DNA from: Mobilisporobacter senegalensis
GTDB lineage: Bacteria > Bacillota > Clostridia > Lachnospirales > Lachnospiraceae
Direction: 5' to 3'
Assembly: GCF_003752155.1 (NCBI RefSeq)
Contig: NZ_RJVG01000010.1
Location: 1 to 64,000 of the forward strand
DNA length: 64,000 nt
Under the pieces are notes generated by a model. The model was not told the origin of the DNA and made no database searches. It worked only from the letters and a program-made list of their open reading frames with translations. Shown here piece after piece: positions 1-7,883 of the stretch. The position numbers and the translations under genes are program-made. Position 1 is the first letter of the stretch. Each line of letters starts with the position of its first letter.

Positions 1-30
1 AGATATAATCTTGTAAATAAATCGAGAACA

Positions 31-83
31 GCCATAGCTTCACCGTCTGGTGTTACTATGGCCGTTCTTTATGGCCGTTTTTT
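31..83 (+). terminator. Probable intrinsic terminator or hairpin
   Basis: GCCATAG (31-37) pairs with CTATGGC (56-62), and CACC (41-44) pairs with GGTG (49-52) inside it. A T7 run follows at 77-83 on the plus strand, after a 14-base spacer that contains a second GGCC. It may end a plus-strand gene lying left of the window, or sit between convergent genes. The gap between stem and T-run makes the call uncertain. Confidence 0.45.
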
Positions 84-103
84 TACAGCCCCTTTCTTAT
101 TGT

Positions 104-1201
104 TCATGACTCATTTTTAAAATATAATTGTTTTCTCTTAAAAAGAGATTCCTGGGATAGTTCTGGATTTACTGCCTCTTGTGACTCCATGGAAATTATA
201 GCGGCAGTGTAAGCATATTTTAAGGTATCTGTCCATTTCATATTGTTTTGTAAGCACCAGACTAACGTACCTGTTAATGTGGCACTGCCACCATTTGTAT
301 TGATGATATGAGGTAATTCAATATTATAATGGTATTTACTGTTGGCATTTTTAAAGAAAAGCCCTTCTTTGGCAGAAAAAACAATAATGTTTTTCACTCC
401 TTTATTCAATAAAAGATCAACCCCCTGATCAATGGAAGTGAATGTTTCATTTAAATAGGATATCATATGGGATAATTCTCTTCTGGTCGTTACTAAAATC
501 TCAATCTTATCAAGATTCTTTATAAGACGATCATTTTTGTTTAATGAAACAGTTTTCACAATGAGGGGAGAAGTCACCTTTTCACAAATATAGTTAATGG
601 TATCATTGGGTAGATTGGTATCAATGACACAAAATTCAGCATGATTAATTCGGTCTAAATTTTTTTCAATGAAAGCCGGCGTCATTTGATTATATATATT
701 CATATCGTCAATTCCAGTAATTCTTCTTCCACTGATATCATTGATATAGAGAAAGGAAGAGGTTGCTTCTCCCTTGATCATTTTGCAGTATTGAATATCC
801 ATATTATTCTCTTTTGCATCATCCTGAAATTTCCTTCCATTTAAATCATCTCCAAAAACAGAAATAAAATAGTTAGGAATATCTAATTTCGTTAGTGTAA
901 GCGCCATGTTACGGCCTGCTCCTCCTAACAAATGGACGATTTTACCCGGATTAGAATTGTCTCGAATAATTTTATCCTTTGCACTACCAAATATATCCAT
1001 ATTCACCCCGCCTACTACAGTGACAAAGCAAGGTTCACTTAAAATATATCCTTTCCCTTTGATATATCCCTTTTTTGTTAGGTTATGAATGTGGGCTGCA
1101 ACACCAGAGCGGGTAATACCAAGCATATCTGCAAGTTCGTTTTGAGATATCAAAGGCTGCTGCTTTATTATCTTTAAAATTTCCAGTTCTCTTTCTGTCA
1201 T
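104..1201 (-). CDS. Winged-helix + PfkB-family kinase-like protein, catalytic Asp replaced
   Basis: The N-terminal ~60 residues form a winged helix-turn-helix (ERELEILKIIKQQP...ISQNELADMLGITRSG). The rest is a PfkB/ribokinase fold like the HTH-carrying pseudouridine-kinase-type proteins. The first PfkB signature is intact (GGAGRNMALTLTKL). At the second signature, where families have GAGD with the catalytic base Asp, the sequence reads TNGGSATLTG, so Ser (codon AGT) stands in place of Asp. It may therefore be a sugar or nucleoside sensor rather than an active kinase. The start is set at MTEREL because GGAGGAG lies just upstream of that ATG; an in-frame ATG 12 bases earlier overlaps this site. 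It lies 42 bp downstream of the merR-type gene and may be co-transcribed with it. Confidence 0.8.
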   Translation of the reverse strand: MTERELEILKIIKQQPLISQNELADMLGITRSGVAAHIHNLTKKGYIKGKGYILSEPCFVTVVGGVNMDIFGSAKDKIIRDNSNPGKIVHLLGGAGRNMALTLTKLDIPNYFISVFGDDLNGRKFQDDAKENNMDIQYCKMIKGEATSSFLYINDISGRRITGIDDMNIYNQMTPAFIEKNLDRINHAEFCVIDTNLPNDTINYICEKVTSPLIVKTVSLNKNDRLIKNLDKIEILVTTRRELSHMISYLNETFTSIDQGVDLLLNKGVKNIIVFSAKEGLFFKNANSKYHYNIELPHIINTNGGSATLTGTLVWCLQNNMKWTDTLKYAYTAAIISMESQEAVNPELSQESLFKRKQLYFKNES

Positions 1202-1243
1202 ATTCTCCTCCATATTGGGGATGCAGGGTAAATACTCATGTAA

Positions 1244-2011
1244 TTAGTGATTAACCCAAATTCCAAATAGATGTATTCCTAATTTATCAAAAATGGTTAC
1301 AAGTATCAATATGCCTATAATTATGGTAATCAAAATGGAAACTCCCATAATGATCTTTGATAATTCTTTTGCAAGTTTCTTGCTCTTGATCCCAATTATT
1401 TTAATTAAGAAATAAATAGCTGATATTATCATAAATACAATCAATGGCATAAGAAAATCAAACAGTACAGAGTCCTCAGTATGAAGTATGTACTGATTTA
1501 TTATTACAAAACAAATGCAAGATAATCCCAAAACAATGAATAAGCTCTTCCCCAGACGCTGACCATAGATTTTTTCCAATAGATTAGTCTGGTAATCTTC
1601 AAAGATATCTTCCATCAAATTTTTGAACTTTTTACCCTCTTCTTCTTTATGCATGATCATGTTCAAATAATACTCTGTATCCATATGCTCGATTGTTTCT
1701 TCTTTTTCCTGCATACAATTGCACATTTCCAATGCACCATTCAATTCCGCTATCTGCTTCATTAGATCAATTTGTGTACTCTGCAATACTTCCAGTAATG
1801 TTTTTTTCCCATCCAAAATCAATTGAATATTTTCAATGGATATATCCAGCTTACGTAAAAGAACAATTTTCTTAAGAGTGATAACATCTTCCTCTGTATA
1901 TTCCTTGTAATTGTTTTCTTCTCTTCCTGGCTTTAATAGTCCTTTTTGCTCATAAAAACGAATGTTTGCCCTGGTTAGTTTTGTTATTTCTTCCACATCT
2001 TTGATTTTCAT
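1244..2011 (-). CDS. MerR-family regulator with C-terminal membrane segments
   Basis: It is 255 residues. The N-terminal MerR DNA-binding domain is clear (IKDVEEITKLTRANIRFYEQKGLLKPGREENNYKEY). A coiled-coil dimerisation helix and a CNCMQ cysteine-containing stretch follow at about residues 95-105. The last ~100 residues hold about three hydrophobic segments (near LFIVLGLSCICFVII, LFDFLMPLIVFMIISAIYFLI and IIMGVSILITIIIGILIL), so it is a membrane-anchored MerR. The upstream promoter has the 19-bp spacer and central dyad typical of MerR targets, so autoregulation is likely. The inducer is unknown. Confidence 0.85.
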   Translation of the reverse strand: MKIKDVEEITKLTRANIRFYEQKGLLKPGREENNYKEYTEEDVITLKKIVLLRKLDISIENIQLILDGKKTLLEVLQSTQIDLMKQIAELNGALEMCNCMQEKEETIEHMDTEYYLNMIMHKEEEGKKFKNLMEDIFEDYQTNLLEKIYGQRLGKSLFIVLGLSCICFVIINQYILHTEDSVLFDFLMPLIVFMIISAIYFLIKIIGIKSKKLAKELSKIIMGVSILITIIIGILILVTIFDKLGIHLFGIWVNH

Positions 2012-2035
2012 ATCAAAAACCCCCTTCTTAAGGGA

Positions 2036-2066
2036 AGTGTACGGTATAAAGTAACTTTACAGTCAA
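2036..2066 (-). promoter_or_regulatory. MerR-type promoter with 19-bp spacer
   Basis: On the minus strand, -35 TTGACT (2061-2066) and -10 TACACT (2036-2041) are separated by 19 bp instead of the usual 17. The spacer contains the perfect dyad TAAAGT-T-ACTTTA. Overlong spacers with a central dyad are the hallmark of promoters activated by MerR-family distortion of DNA. The predicted transcript start is about 18 bases upstream of the merR-type ATG at 2011, which has a GGGGG ribosome site. Confidence 0.75.
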
Positions 2067-2121
2067 GTGTTTTTTGCTTTTAGGGAGGATGAATATATTT
2101 TTTTAACGATAAATTTATCTG

Positions 2122-2595
2122 CTAAATAACATATCCAATTGTCTTAAGCCAATTTGTAACCTCTTCCGATACAACAGTACCGCCCACAGCAATACCCGGT
2201 AAAATTGTGGATTGTATGCATTCTTTGGATATATCATTTTCAATTTGACAAAATCCGCCCCCTCCATGGGTACAAAATGGAATTATTGTTTTTCCTGTAA
2301 AATTATGTTGTCTAAGAAAACTCATAACTGGCGGGGCTAATGTTTTAAACCAATTAGGTGTCCCTATAAAGATCGTTTGATAATCATCTATCGGCTCATT
2401 TCCAGTTATTAGCTTAGGGCAGAATCCTCTGGAAATCTCATTTCTTATTTCTTTAGCCGCCGTATTATAGTCAAAGGAATAATGCTTATCAGGAATTAAT
2501 TCTCTTATAGTACCTCCCGTTTGTTCTGCTATTTCTAATGCTAAATTCTTTGTGTTTTCAAACAGTGAATAATAAACAATCAGTATATTGCTCAT
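2122..2595 (-). CDS. Flavodoxin family protein
   Basis: It is 157 residues with the FMN phosphate-binding loop near the N-terminus (ILIVYYSLFENTKNLA), the IFIGTPNWFKTLAPPVMSFL segment and the CTHGGGGFCQIENDI segment typical of the flavodoxin_4 group. It is likely a soluble FMN electron carrier or quinone/flavin reductase-like protein. It starts 5 bp after the frameshifted membrane-protein gene and shares its promoter at 3249-3277. Confidence 0.85.
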   Translation of the reverse strand: MSNILIVYYSLFENTKNLALEIAEQTGGTIRELIPDKHYSFDYNTAAKEIRNEISRGFCPKLITGNEPIDDYQTIFIGTPNWFKTLAPPVMSFLRQHNFTGKTIIPFCTHGGGGFCQIENDISKECIQSTILPGIAVGGTVVSEEVTNWLKTIGYVI

Positions 2596-2600
2596 ATATG

Positions 2601-3189
2601 CTATTTCCTTTCATAAAATCTTTTATAAATAAACCAATTTGCCAAATGCAGTACATATCCCAAAATCAAAAAAATCACTAACAAAGCAGCCATTGCTAAT
2701 AGAACATTTTCTATACTTCCCATTTCAAAAATCATACTTGCAGGGAAAGGAGTAATTCCCCATATTCCCCTCAATATAAATGCAAAGAATAAATAACACA
2801 ATGGAAAAATAATATCCGTTGCAATCAATGCCGGGTTAGAAATATTCTGATGATTACAGAAAAAACACCAATATAAAAATACAATGATCGGGTTAATAAT
2901 ATGTATAAACCAAAATGCGCCTTCTAAATTTAAACCAATTAATACTGTTGCTATTAAAATAACCAGAAGTGAAATCATACAATCAAAATATAACCATACT
3001 GGCAATTCCTTTTTATCATGTACCTTATAAACAAAGGAAAACAGAAAAACAGCACCAGTGAGCATTCCCGATATAAAACAATACTCTCCCATATATATAT
3101 GTAACATCCTTATAATAGCCGGCAATTACTGTGATTATACATAAAATTCCAATAAGCAGATCACAGATCTTACGAACTCTATTTTTCAT
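2601..3189 (-). pseudogene. Multi-pass membrane protein, N-terminus frameshifted
   Basis: The longest open frame (to 3125) starts inside a membrane protein with about five hydrophobic segments. The better start is ATG at 3189, preceded by GAGGGGGA, and reads MKNRVRKICDLLIGILCI...VTYIYG. It then runs out of frame at a GGG plus (AT)5 tract (3088-3100). Removing one G of GGG gives VTYIYGEYCFISGML and joins the two frames into one ~195-residue protein. I do not recognise the family. The cause may be a sequencing error, slippage at the tract, or a real inactivating mutation. It is followed by the flavodoxin gene. Confidence 0.65.
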
Positions 3190-3221
3190 TTCATTTCCCC
3201 CTCAATTCATCCCATTTATTG

Positions 3222-3277
3222 TATATTTAGAAATTTACAATCTATCTAATTATATATTTCTAAATATAGTAAGTCAA
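3222..3277 (-). promoter_or_regulatory. Consensus promoter with a 13-bp inverted-repeat operator
   Basis: On the minus strand, -35 TTGACT (3272-3277), a 17-bp spacer and -10 TATAAT (3249-3254) drive the membrane-protein/flavodoxin operon. A perfect inverted repeat, TATATTTAGAAAT (3222-3234) and its complement (3256-3268), has one arm filling the -35/-10 spacer and the other lying over the early transcribed region. That placement is typical of a repressor operator. The repressor is not identifiable. Confidence 0.7.
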
Positions 3278-3362
3278 TCGGCATATATAAGGTCTATTCT
3301 CTGCATCACAAAAGAGTGTGCCCTTTCACATGATAATATGTAATTGTATAATTCAACTTTTG

Positions 3363-3771
3363 ATGGGAGGAACGGGATTGACAACCATAACCCTAAGCAG
3401 AGTACCAAACCGGAATAGTACGGTAGATACAGATAAAGACGGATGGACTGACAGTAGAAAAATAGACTGGATTGTATTCCTATGATACAATTACTATAAC
3501 GAAAGAAGATTTTAAAAAACATATGAATGAAATGTATAAATATGTGACTCCAAAAAGAATAGGCAGCCAGCCGTTGGGAGTATGGCAACTTTCTCATTAT
3601 ACCAAAGGTGTTGTTAATTTTGCAAAGTCAAGAGAAATATCAGTAGACCTATATTTTGTAAATAAAGAGATGAAAGTTTCATCCTGGGGCGGATATGCAT
3701 ATATTGATGTGGATGACTATGTGGACGGTGAAAACCTGTATAAAGCAATTGTATTCTTCACGAAAAAGTAA
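3363..3771 (+). pseudogene. Frameshifted remnant of a secreted protein with a TSP3-like Ca-binding motif
   Basis: Two overlapping frames look like pieces of one gene. The first (3363-3485) contains VDTDKDGWTD, a thrombospondin type-3-like DxDxDGxxD calcium loop common in linkers of secreted surface proteins and toxins. The second (TTG at 3472 to 3771, 99 residues, SYDTITITKEDFKKHMNEM...) continues in the next frame with no convincing ribosome site. I infer a degraded 3' end of a surface or toxin gene. The first 50 codons of the second frame could alternatively be a real small gene starting at ATG 3523 or 3532. Function is unknown. Confidence 0.45.
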
Positions 3772-3782
3772 CGGAGGAAGTT

Positions 3783-4244
3783 ATGAAAAAATTATTTACT
3801 TTTATAATACTGTTTATTTTATGTATAATACTGCCATATGCAGCTTATAAGGCAGTTACATACGATAAGTGCTGGAGTGATTTTACAAGAGATATTAAAA
3901 ACCAGTATCCAATTATAAAAAAGTTGGAGACATCTGCAGTAGGACCTCATCATGACATAATTATCTATACAAAGAAAGAAATAGATTTTAAGGGAGCAGA
4001 AGAAATTATGCTCTATTTTATGAAAGTGATTGAACAGGAAAATTTAGATGAGTGTCTTATGAAAAGACAGAAAAGAAAGACAAATGGTACCTTTCTTGAG
4101 CTGGGGTTAATATTTCAGAATAGTCCGAAAGGAGAAAATCATTCTTTTGTTTCTCGCAGCAATAAAGATTTTCAGGAATGGACATATAAATTAGAATATA
4201 AAGAAACAGATATTGTATATGAGGTGAAGGATTATATAAAGTAA
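3783..4244 (+). CDS. Small membrane-anchored protein of unknown function
   Basis: It is 153 residues with a GGAGG site 6 bases before the ATG. It starts with Met-Lys-Lys-Leu and a single hydrophobic segment (FTFIILFILCIILPYAAY) that looks like an uncleaved signal anchor. The rest is a charged extracytoplasmic domain with two Cys. It starts 11 bp after the TSP3-like remnant, an arrangement reminiscent of toxin/immunity pairs, but nothing in the sequence proves an immunity role. Confidence 0.65.
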   Translation: MKKLFTFIILFILCIILPYAAYKAVTYDKCWSDFTRDIKNQYPIIKKLETSAVGPHHDIIIYTKKEIDFKGAEEIMLYFMKVIEQENLDECLMKRQKRKTNGTFLELGLIFQNSPKGENHSFVSRSNKDFQEWTYKLEYKETDIVYEVKDYIK

Positions 4245-4273
4245 AAAATATTCCTCAGTAAATATTATTCAGA

Positions 4274-4320
4274 TAAAAAAGGCAGGGCTGTCCCATTAAA
4301 TCATTAGTGCGGCAGCCCTG
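4274..4320 (-). terminator. Intrinsic terminator of the histidine-phosphatase gene
   Basis: The 8-bp stem CAGGGCTG/CAGCCCTG (4283-4290 and 4313-4320) is followed on the minus strand by a run of six T (4275-4280). It lies 11 bp beyond the stop at 4332. Confidence 0.8.
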
Positions 4321-4331
4321 TAAATACTGTA

Positions 4332-4904
4332 TTAATCTTTAAAATCCTTTTTTATAATCAACATTTCCTTTTTCCCTAAGCATTCTGTTCCGTCAAATTC
4401 AAGGCAGACTATGTATGGCATGAAGTCAATTATTCTCCAAAAACTATCAAAATTGTAAGTACTGTCATAATAATTCAATATGGTACTAAGGGCAGTTCCA
4501 TGAGTTCCAAATAGTATATTCTCATTTTCATGTTCTAATAATAATTCAGTAACTCCTTCCATGTTCCTGTTCTGAACCATATTAAGGGATTCGCCACCTT
4601 CTTCATGAAAATCAAAGTCTAACCAACGCTTTATTATCATCTCACGGGTATTTTTATTACCACATTCACGTTCTCTATAACGATAATCTGTATGTATTTC
4701 TAATCCATGGCTCTTAGCACATTCTTTAATGGTATCCAGACTCCGTTTATAAGGACTGGATACACAGTAATCTAATTTTATATTTGCAAGGGTTTCAACT
4801 ACCTTTTTACTATCTGTAATTCCCTCTTTTGTAAGAGGGCGGGTTGAATCTTCCTGCCAGCTGTGTATTGGCTGTGCATGACGAACAAAATATATTCTTG
4901 TCAT
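4332..4904 (-). CDS. Histidine phosphatase (phosphoglycerate mutase) family protein
   Basis: It is 190 residues from the ATG preceded by GGAGGTC; an in-frame upstream start at 4925 would place this ribosome site inside the coding region. The catalytic RHG-type motif is RHAQP near residue 9, followed by SSPYKRSLDT, the acid-base stretch RERECGN, and the second His motif (FGTHGTALSTIL). The family includes phosphoglycerate mutases and broad phosphatases; the substrate is not predictable here. It appears monocistronic. Confidence 0.85.
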   Translation of the reverse strand: MTRIYFVRHAQPIHSWQEDSTRPLTKEGITDSKKVVETLANIKLDYCVSSPYKRSLDTIKECAKSHGLEIHTDYRYRERECGNKNTREMIIKRWLDFDFHEEGGESLNMVQNRNMEGVTELLLEHENENILFGTHGTALSTILNYYDSTYNFDSFWRIIDFMPYIVCLEFDGTECLGKKEMLIIKKDFKD

Positions 4905-5116
4905 ATAAATGACCTCCATAAACAAACATTTTTTTCAATTCCATCAGATAATGATTCGACTTTTTCAATTTCATTGCGTAAATGGATTCAATTGTATTTT
5001 AACATGGTTATTCCCTCTGGATTAAGATAATATACAGATTAATTTGTCTCTACGTAATCAATTATACTTTTCCTAATAAAGGAAGTCAATTGGAGGTAGT
5101 ATAGAGTTTTGGCGAC

Positions 5117-5785
5117 TTAATATCCGTCTCTTCCAATCTTATTTCTTCCCGCCACTAACCATTCGGGTTCATCATCACTACCAATACCTTCAACTTTACT
5201 GCCATAATAACCTGATGCCCCTATGAACATCCCATTACCATCAAAAAGATTTTCTTCATATCCATAACATTCTTCTACTGGCTCTCCTCCAATAATAAAT
5301 TTGTGAATCACATTCTGTTCATCCATATATTCACCAATATAAGGCACTCTATTAGAAATCTGTTTTGTAATGTCTGTTTCACTTCCATCTGCAATAAAGT
5401 ACAATTTTCCTCCATCCAGTTTAACAGGTGGATTTTCAGTTGCATTCATCTCTATTGTCACCTTTCCGACTCCTGTTTGCTCATCATACTCCTGTGTAAT
5501 TCCGCTGCCATTAAAAAATGTATACAAATAATTGAAAAGTCTTCCTTCTGATGCAAATGAGATTGTTGTTGCAAAAGTCATGCAAATAACCGCTATCATA
5601 CTTGCTACTGCTATCTTTTTCAGTGTTCCCCATGATCTCATATTATACTTATCCTGCCTTCTATTGATTTTAGCAAGAATTCTTTTGGAATTTATTTTAT
5701 TCTCATAATCTGATAATTTAATTTCTTTATATTCTTCAAAATTTGTATCTACACGATTCAAAATGTCATAAATACCTTTCTCCAT
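5117..5785 (-). CDS. Putative anti-sigma factor, single transmembrane segment
   Basis: It is 222 residues: an acidic/basic cytoplasmic N-terminus of about 50 residues, one hydrophobic segment (IAVASMIAVICMTFATTISFA, near residues 58-78), then an extracytoplasmic domain. The ATG at 5785 lies 2 bp from the stop of the ECF sigma gene, so the two are translationally coupled. That pairing is the main reason to call it the cognate anti-sigma factor. The signal sensed is unknown. Confidence 0.7.
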   Translation of the reverse strand: MEKGIYDILNRVDTNFEEYKEIKLSDYENKINSKRILAKINRRQDKYNMRSWGTLKKIAVASMIAVICMTFATTISFASEGRLFNYLYTFFNGSGITQEYDEQTGVGKVTIEMNATENPPVKLDGGKLYFIADGSETDITKQISNRVPYIGEYMDEQNVIHKFIIGGEPVEECYGYEENLFDGNGMFIGASGYYGSKVEGIGSDDEPEWLVAGRNKIGRDGY

Positions 5786-5787
5786 AG

Positions 5788-6336
5788 TTATCCTTCCTTT
5801 CCAAAATAAATTCTTCTAATTTTTTGCTTACTACGGGATACTCTCTTATAAATAAGATTTTTACTCATTCCTGTTTTCTGGCTAAGTATGTCTACCGGAA
5901 TTTCTTCCATATATATTTTTTGTAATAATTCTCGGTCTTTTTTCGACAAGCAGCTAAGCATTTTCTCTGTTTCCTGTGATATTTCGTTCTCCACCAATGA
6001 AAGCGTATCCTCATAGATAAGTTTGATTGATTCTTCTTCAAAGTTTAATTCTTCGATTTCTCGTTTATATTTTCTCAGATAGTCAATCGCTCGATTTCTG
6101 GCAACACCAGCAATCCAATTTTTAAACTCCGTTTGTGTCTCATCATAGTTTTCAATATGAATCCAAACATTAATAAAAATATCATCAAAACATTCTTCCT
6201 GTTTGTCTTTCATTAAATACAAGTGCTTTTGTATAATCGACATTACTAGCCCACCATACTTAATAATTACATAGGAAAGCGCATCTTCATTTCCCTCCCG
6301 TAATTCCTGCATAAAATTATTTTCTTTAATTTTCAT
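5788..6336 (-). CDS. ECF-type RNA polymerase sigma factor
   Basis: It is 182 residues. Region 2 includes CFDDIFINVWIHIENYD and TEFKNWIAGVARNRAIDYLRKYKRE; region 4 includes LSKKDRELLQKIYMEEIP...LSQKTGMSKNLIYKRVSRSKQKIRR, which gives a clear HTH. The ribosome site AGGAGG precedes the ATG. About 60-80 bp upstream the DNA contains two CATAYGTA motifs spaced about one turn apart (6392-6411), possibly a regulatory site. I could not define a convincing -35/-10. Confidence 0.88.
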   Translation of the reverse strand: MKIKENNFMQELREGNEDALSYVIIKYGGLVMSIIQKHLYLMKDKQEECFDDIFINVWIHIENYDETQTEFKNWIAGVARNRAIDYLRKYKREIEELNFEEESIKLIYEDTLSLVENEISQETEKMLSCLSKKDRELLQKIYMEEIPVDILSQKTGMSKNLIYKRVSRSKQKIRRIYFGKEG

Positions 6337-6483
6337 TTATTACCTCCTTTCTTAAGGTCTGCTAAATTTAGGAGCAACTACTATTTCTTTGTACATATGT
6401 TAATACGTATGTTTTCATCTATTCCTGACACTTTATTAAAATTTATTAAATTTAGTTCTGTAGAAAGTGTTTATTTCAAGCAC

Positions 6484-6511
6484 AAAAAAATCCCTCCAAG
6501 TCGAGGGATTT
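6484..6511 (-). terminator. Intrinsic terminator
   Basis: The 9-bp stem AAATCCCTC/GAGGGATTT (6488-6496 and 6503-6511) with a 6-base loop is followed on the minus strand by T7. It ends the small membrane-protein gene at 6515. Confidence 0.88.
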
Positions 6512-6514
6512 CGT

Positions 6515-6730
6515 TCATCTTTTACGGTTGTCATGATTTTTAATATATGTTTCTTTTATTATTTGTTGTATAACAGATGATATTGCCACAATTATAAACA
6601 TTATTATTGATTGTTTTAAATCAATAGCTAAATGCGCTCCTGCTTTCATCAGTAATCGAATGATTTCTTGAAATACTAAAAACCCTAGCAAACGTAATTC
6701 ATTTTTAATTACATTCTTTATTATTTTCAA
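6515..6730 (-). CDS. Small two-segment membrane protein, unknown
   Basis: It is 71 residues from TTG at 6730, which sits 8 bases after GGAGG; a longer in-frame TTG start overlaps that ribosome site. Two hydrophobic stretches are visible (LRLLGFLVFQEIIRLL and SIIMFIIVAISSVIQQII). A clean terminator follows immediately, which supports a real gene. No family recognised; some holin- or toxin-like small proteins look like this, but that is not evidence. Confidence 0.55.
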   Translation of the reverse strand: MKIIKNVIKNELRLLGFLVFQEIIRLLMKAGAHLAIDLKQSIIMFIIVAISSVIQQIIKETYIKNHDNRKR

Positions 6731-6882
6731 AATACCTGCCTCCAACTAATAATATTCTTGCTTATTTTTTATCTCTTAGTAAATACACTGGTCCTATACT
6801 AAAAATTGATGTACCGATTAACATAAATGAGTGTATAAACCGTTTAACATCAATATATATTCATTGGATAAATTTACATATA

Positions 6883-7152
6883 TTAGTTGTTATACGTACT
6901 ATCTCCAAATGCATCTAATATTTGACTTGTTCTTTTATTTAGGCGATTTTCAATATAATCATGTTCTTCATCATTAACAACAAAAAAGGTTGCATGATAG
7001 TTTGTATCAATGCTTCCGCCTACTCTTCCATAATATTTTATACCATCTATTAAAACAACATAGTTGTTATGCCACGCTTTAAATCCAAGTAATTTGCTGG
7101 GACACTCGTTAAAACCAAGAAATTCGAGAGGGAGTTGACCTCCCTTTGGCAT
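6883..7152 (-). CDS. Hypothetical protein, possibly a fragment
   Basis: This 89-residue frame contains a protein-like stretch (NNYVVLIDGIKYYGRVGGSIDTNYHATFFVVNDEEHDYIENRL). GGGAGG lies inside the frame near 7138, but no start codon sits at good spacing from it, so the 5' end is doubtful. The reading frame could be a truncated gene whose 5' part was lost at the adjacent repeat array. No family recognised. Confidence 0.4.
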   Translation of the reverse strand: MPKGGQLPLEFLGFNECPSKLLGFKAWHNNYVVLIDGIKYYGRVGGSIDTNYHATFFVVNDEEHDYIENRLNKRTSQILDAFGDSTYNN

Positions 7153-7195
7153 GCAGTCTTATAAGTATAATACGACAAAATGGAATAAAAATCAA

Positions 7196-7326
7196 ACTGC
7201 ATTTTGGTTACAAAACTGGCGTTTCGTTTACAAAAACGTTAGAAAACTGCGTTTTGTTTACAAATATTCAGTTGGTAGTTACAAACATTGCATCTTGCCG
7301 TACAAACTGGCATCTTATTTTACAAC
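7196..7326 (+). repeat. Six degenerate 20-bp direct repeats (ACTGGCRTYTTGTTTACAAA-like)
   Basis: Six copies occur at about 7196, 7215, 7246, 7267, 7286 and 7306. Each has the form ACTG(G)C, a T-rich middle, and a closing TTACAAA, RTACAAA or TTACAAC. Spacing is 19-21 bp except one 31-bp step, close to two helical turns, so the copies would face the same side of the helix. The units are too short and variable for a CRISPR, and no cas genes are near. They could be protein-binding iterons or the edge of a mobile element. Confidence 0.65.
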
Positions 7327-7452
7327 TGACCAAAATAAATAAATAATATAATATCAATTTCCATTTTTCTCTTTACATTAGACATTATTTGGTTTATATC
7401 GTTAATTATATGGTAATAAAGTCTAAAAAAGGAAATATAGGGGTAAATGTAA

Positions 7453-7744
7453 ATGAAAAAATCAAAAATTAAATTATTTGCTTATTGCAATGCTTACGTT
7501 AGCCAGTCCTATGTCTAATGGCAGTACAGTTTATGCTAAAGATACTAGTTTTATAAGTTATTCTACTGGAATCATACTTCCTCCTACTAAGGTTGCTGAA
7601 AAAGCGGTTAGTTATTTTAAAGAACATACGAAAAATGCCAGAAATAGTACCAGTGATAAACATACTAAACCTAGACCTGGCCGTGAAACTGAAAAAAAGC
7701 AGCAAAAATTGGGATTCAAATCCAAACAAAAGAAAAAATGTTAA
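7453..7744 (+). pseudogene. Small secreted protein gene with a frameshift in its signal peptide
   Basis: ATG at 7453 has a GGGG site 9 bases upstream and starts MKKSKIKLF, then fails. Deleting one T of the TTT at 7477-7479 gives a textbook signal peptide (MKKSKIKLLLIAMLTLASP...GSTVYA) joined to a short basic mature part. The mature part ends KHTKPRPGRETEKKQQK, a basic tail that I associate, from memory only, with C-termini of toxin-like secreted proteins. With the frameshift the gene would not be exported. The next gene (7884) may be its partner. Confidence 0.55.
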
Positions 7745-7883
7745 ATGATATTGATTTCTATATATAAATAGTTTATTATACGTATAAAAGATTCTACTTT
7801 ATTGTATAAACTATATATTATAAAACATGAATAGCTAAATTATTCAAAATTCAGCTTCAAATTAAAAAGGTGGTATTCTTATT

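Noticed and set aside
3274-3597. 107-codon minus-strand frame
   Set aside because: Opposite the TSP3-like remnant, aromatic-rich composition, no ribosome site.
6337-6460. ECF-type promoter (GGAAT...CGTAT) before the sigma gene
   Set aside because: The spacing is only ~13 bp; ECF promoters need about 16-17.
7196-7326. CRISPR array
   Set aside because: Units are ~20 bp, degenerate and directly adjacent with no constant spacers; no cas genes nearby.
7146-7346. Two plus-strand frames over the 20-bp repeats
   Set aside because: Their repetitive phrases (FVYK, YKTG) come from translating the DNA repeat; no ribosome site or family.
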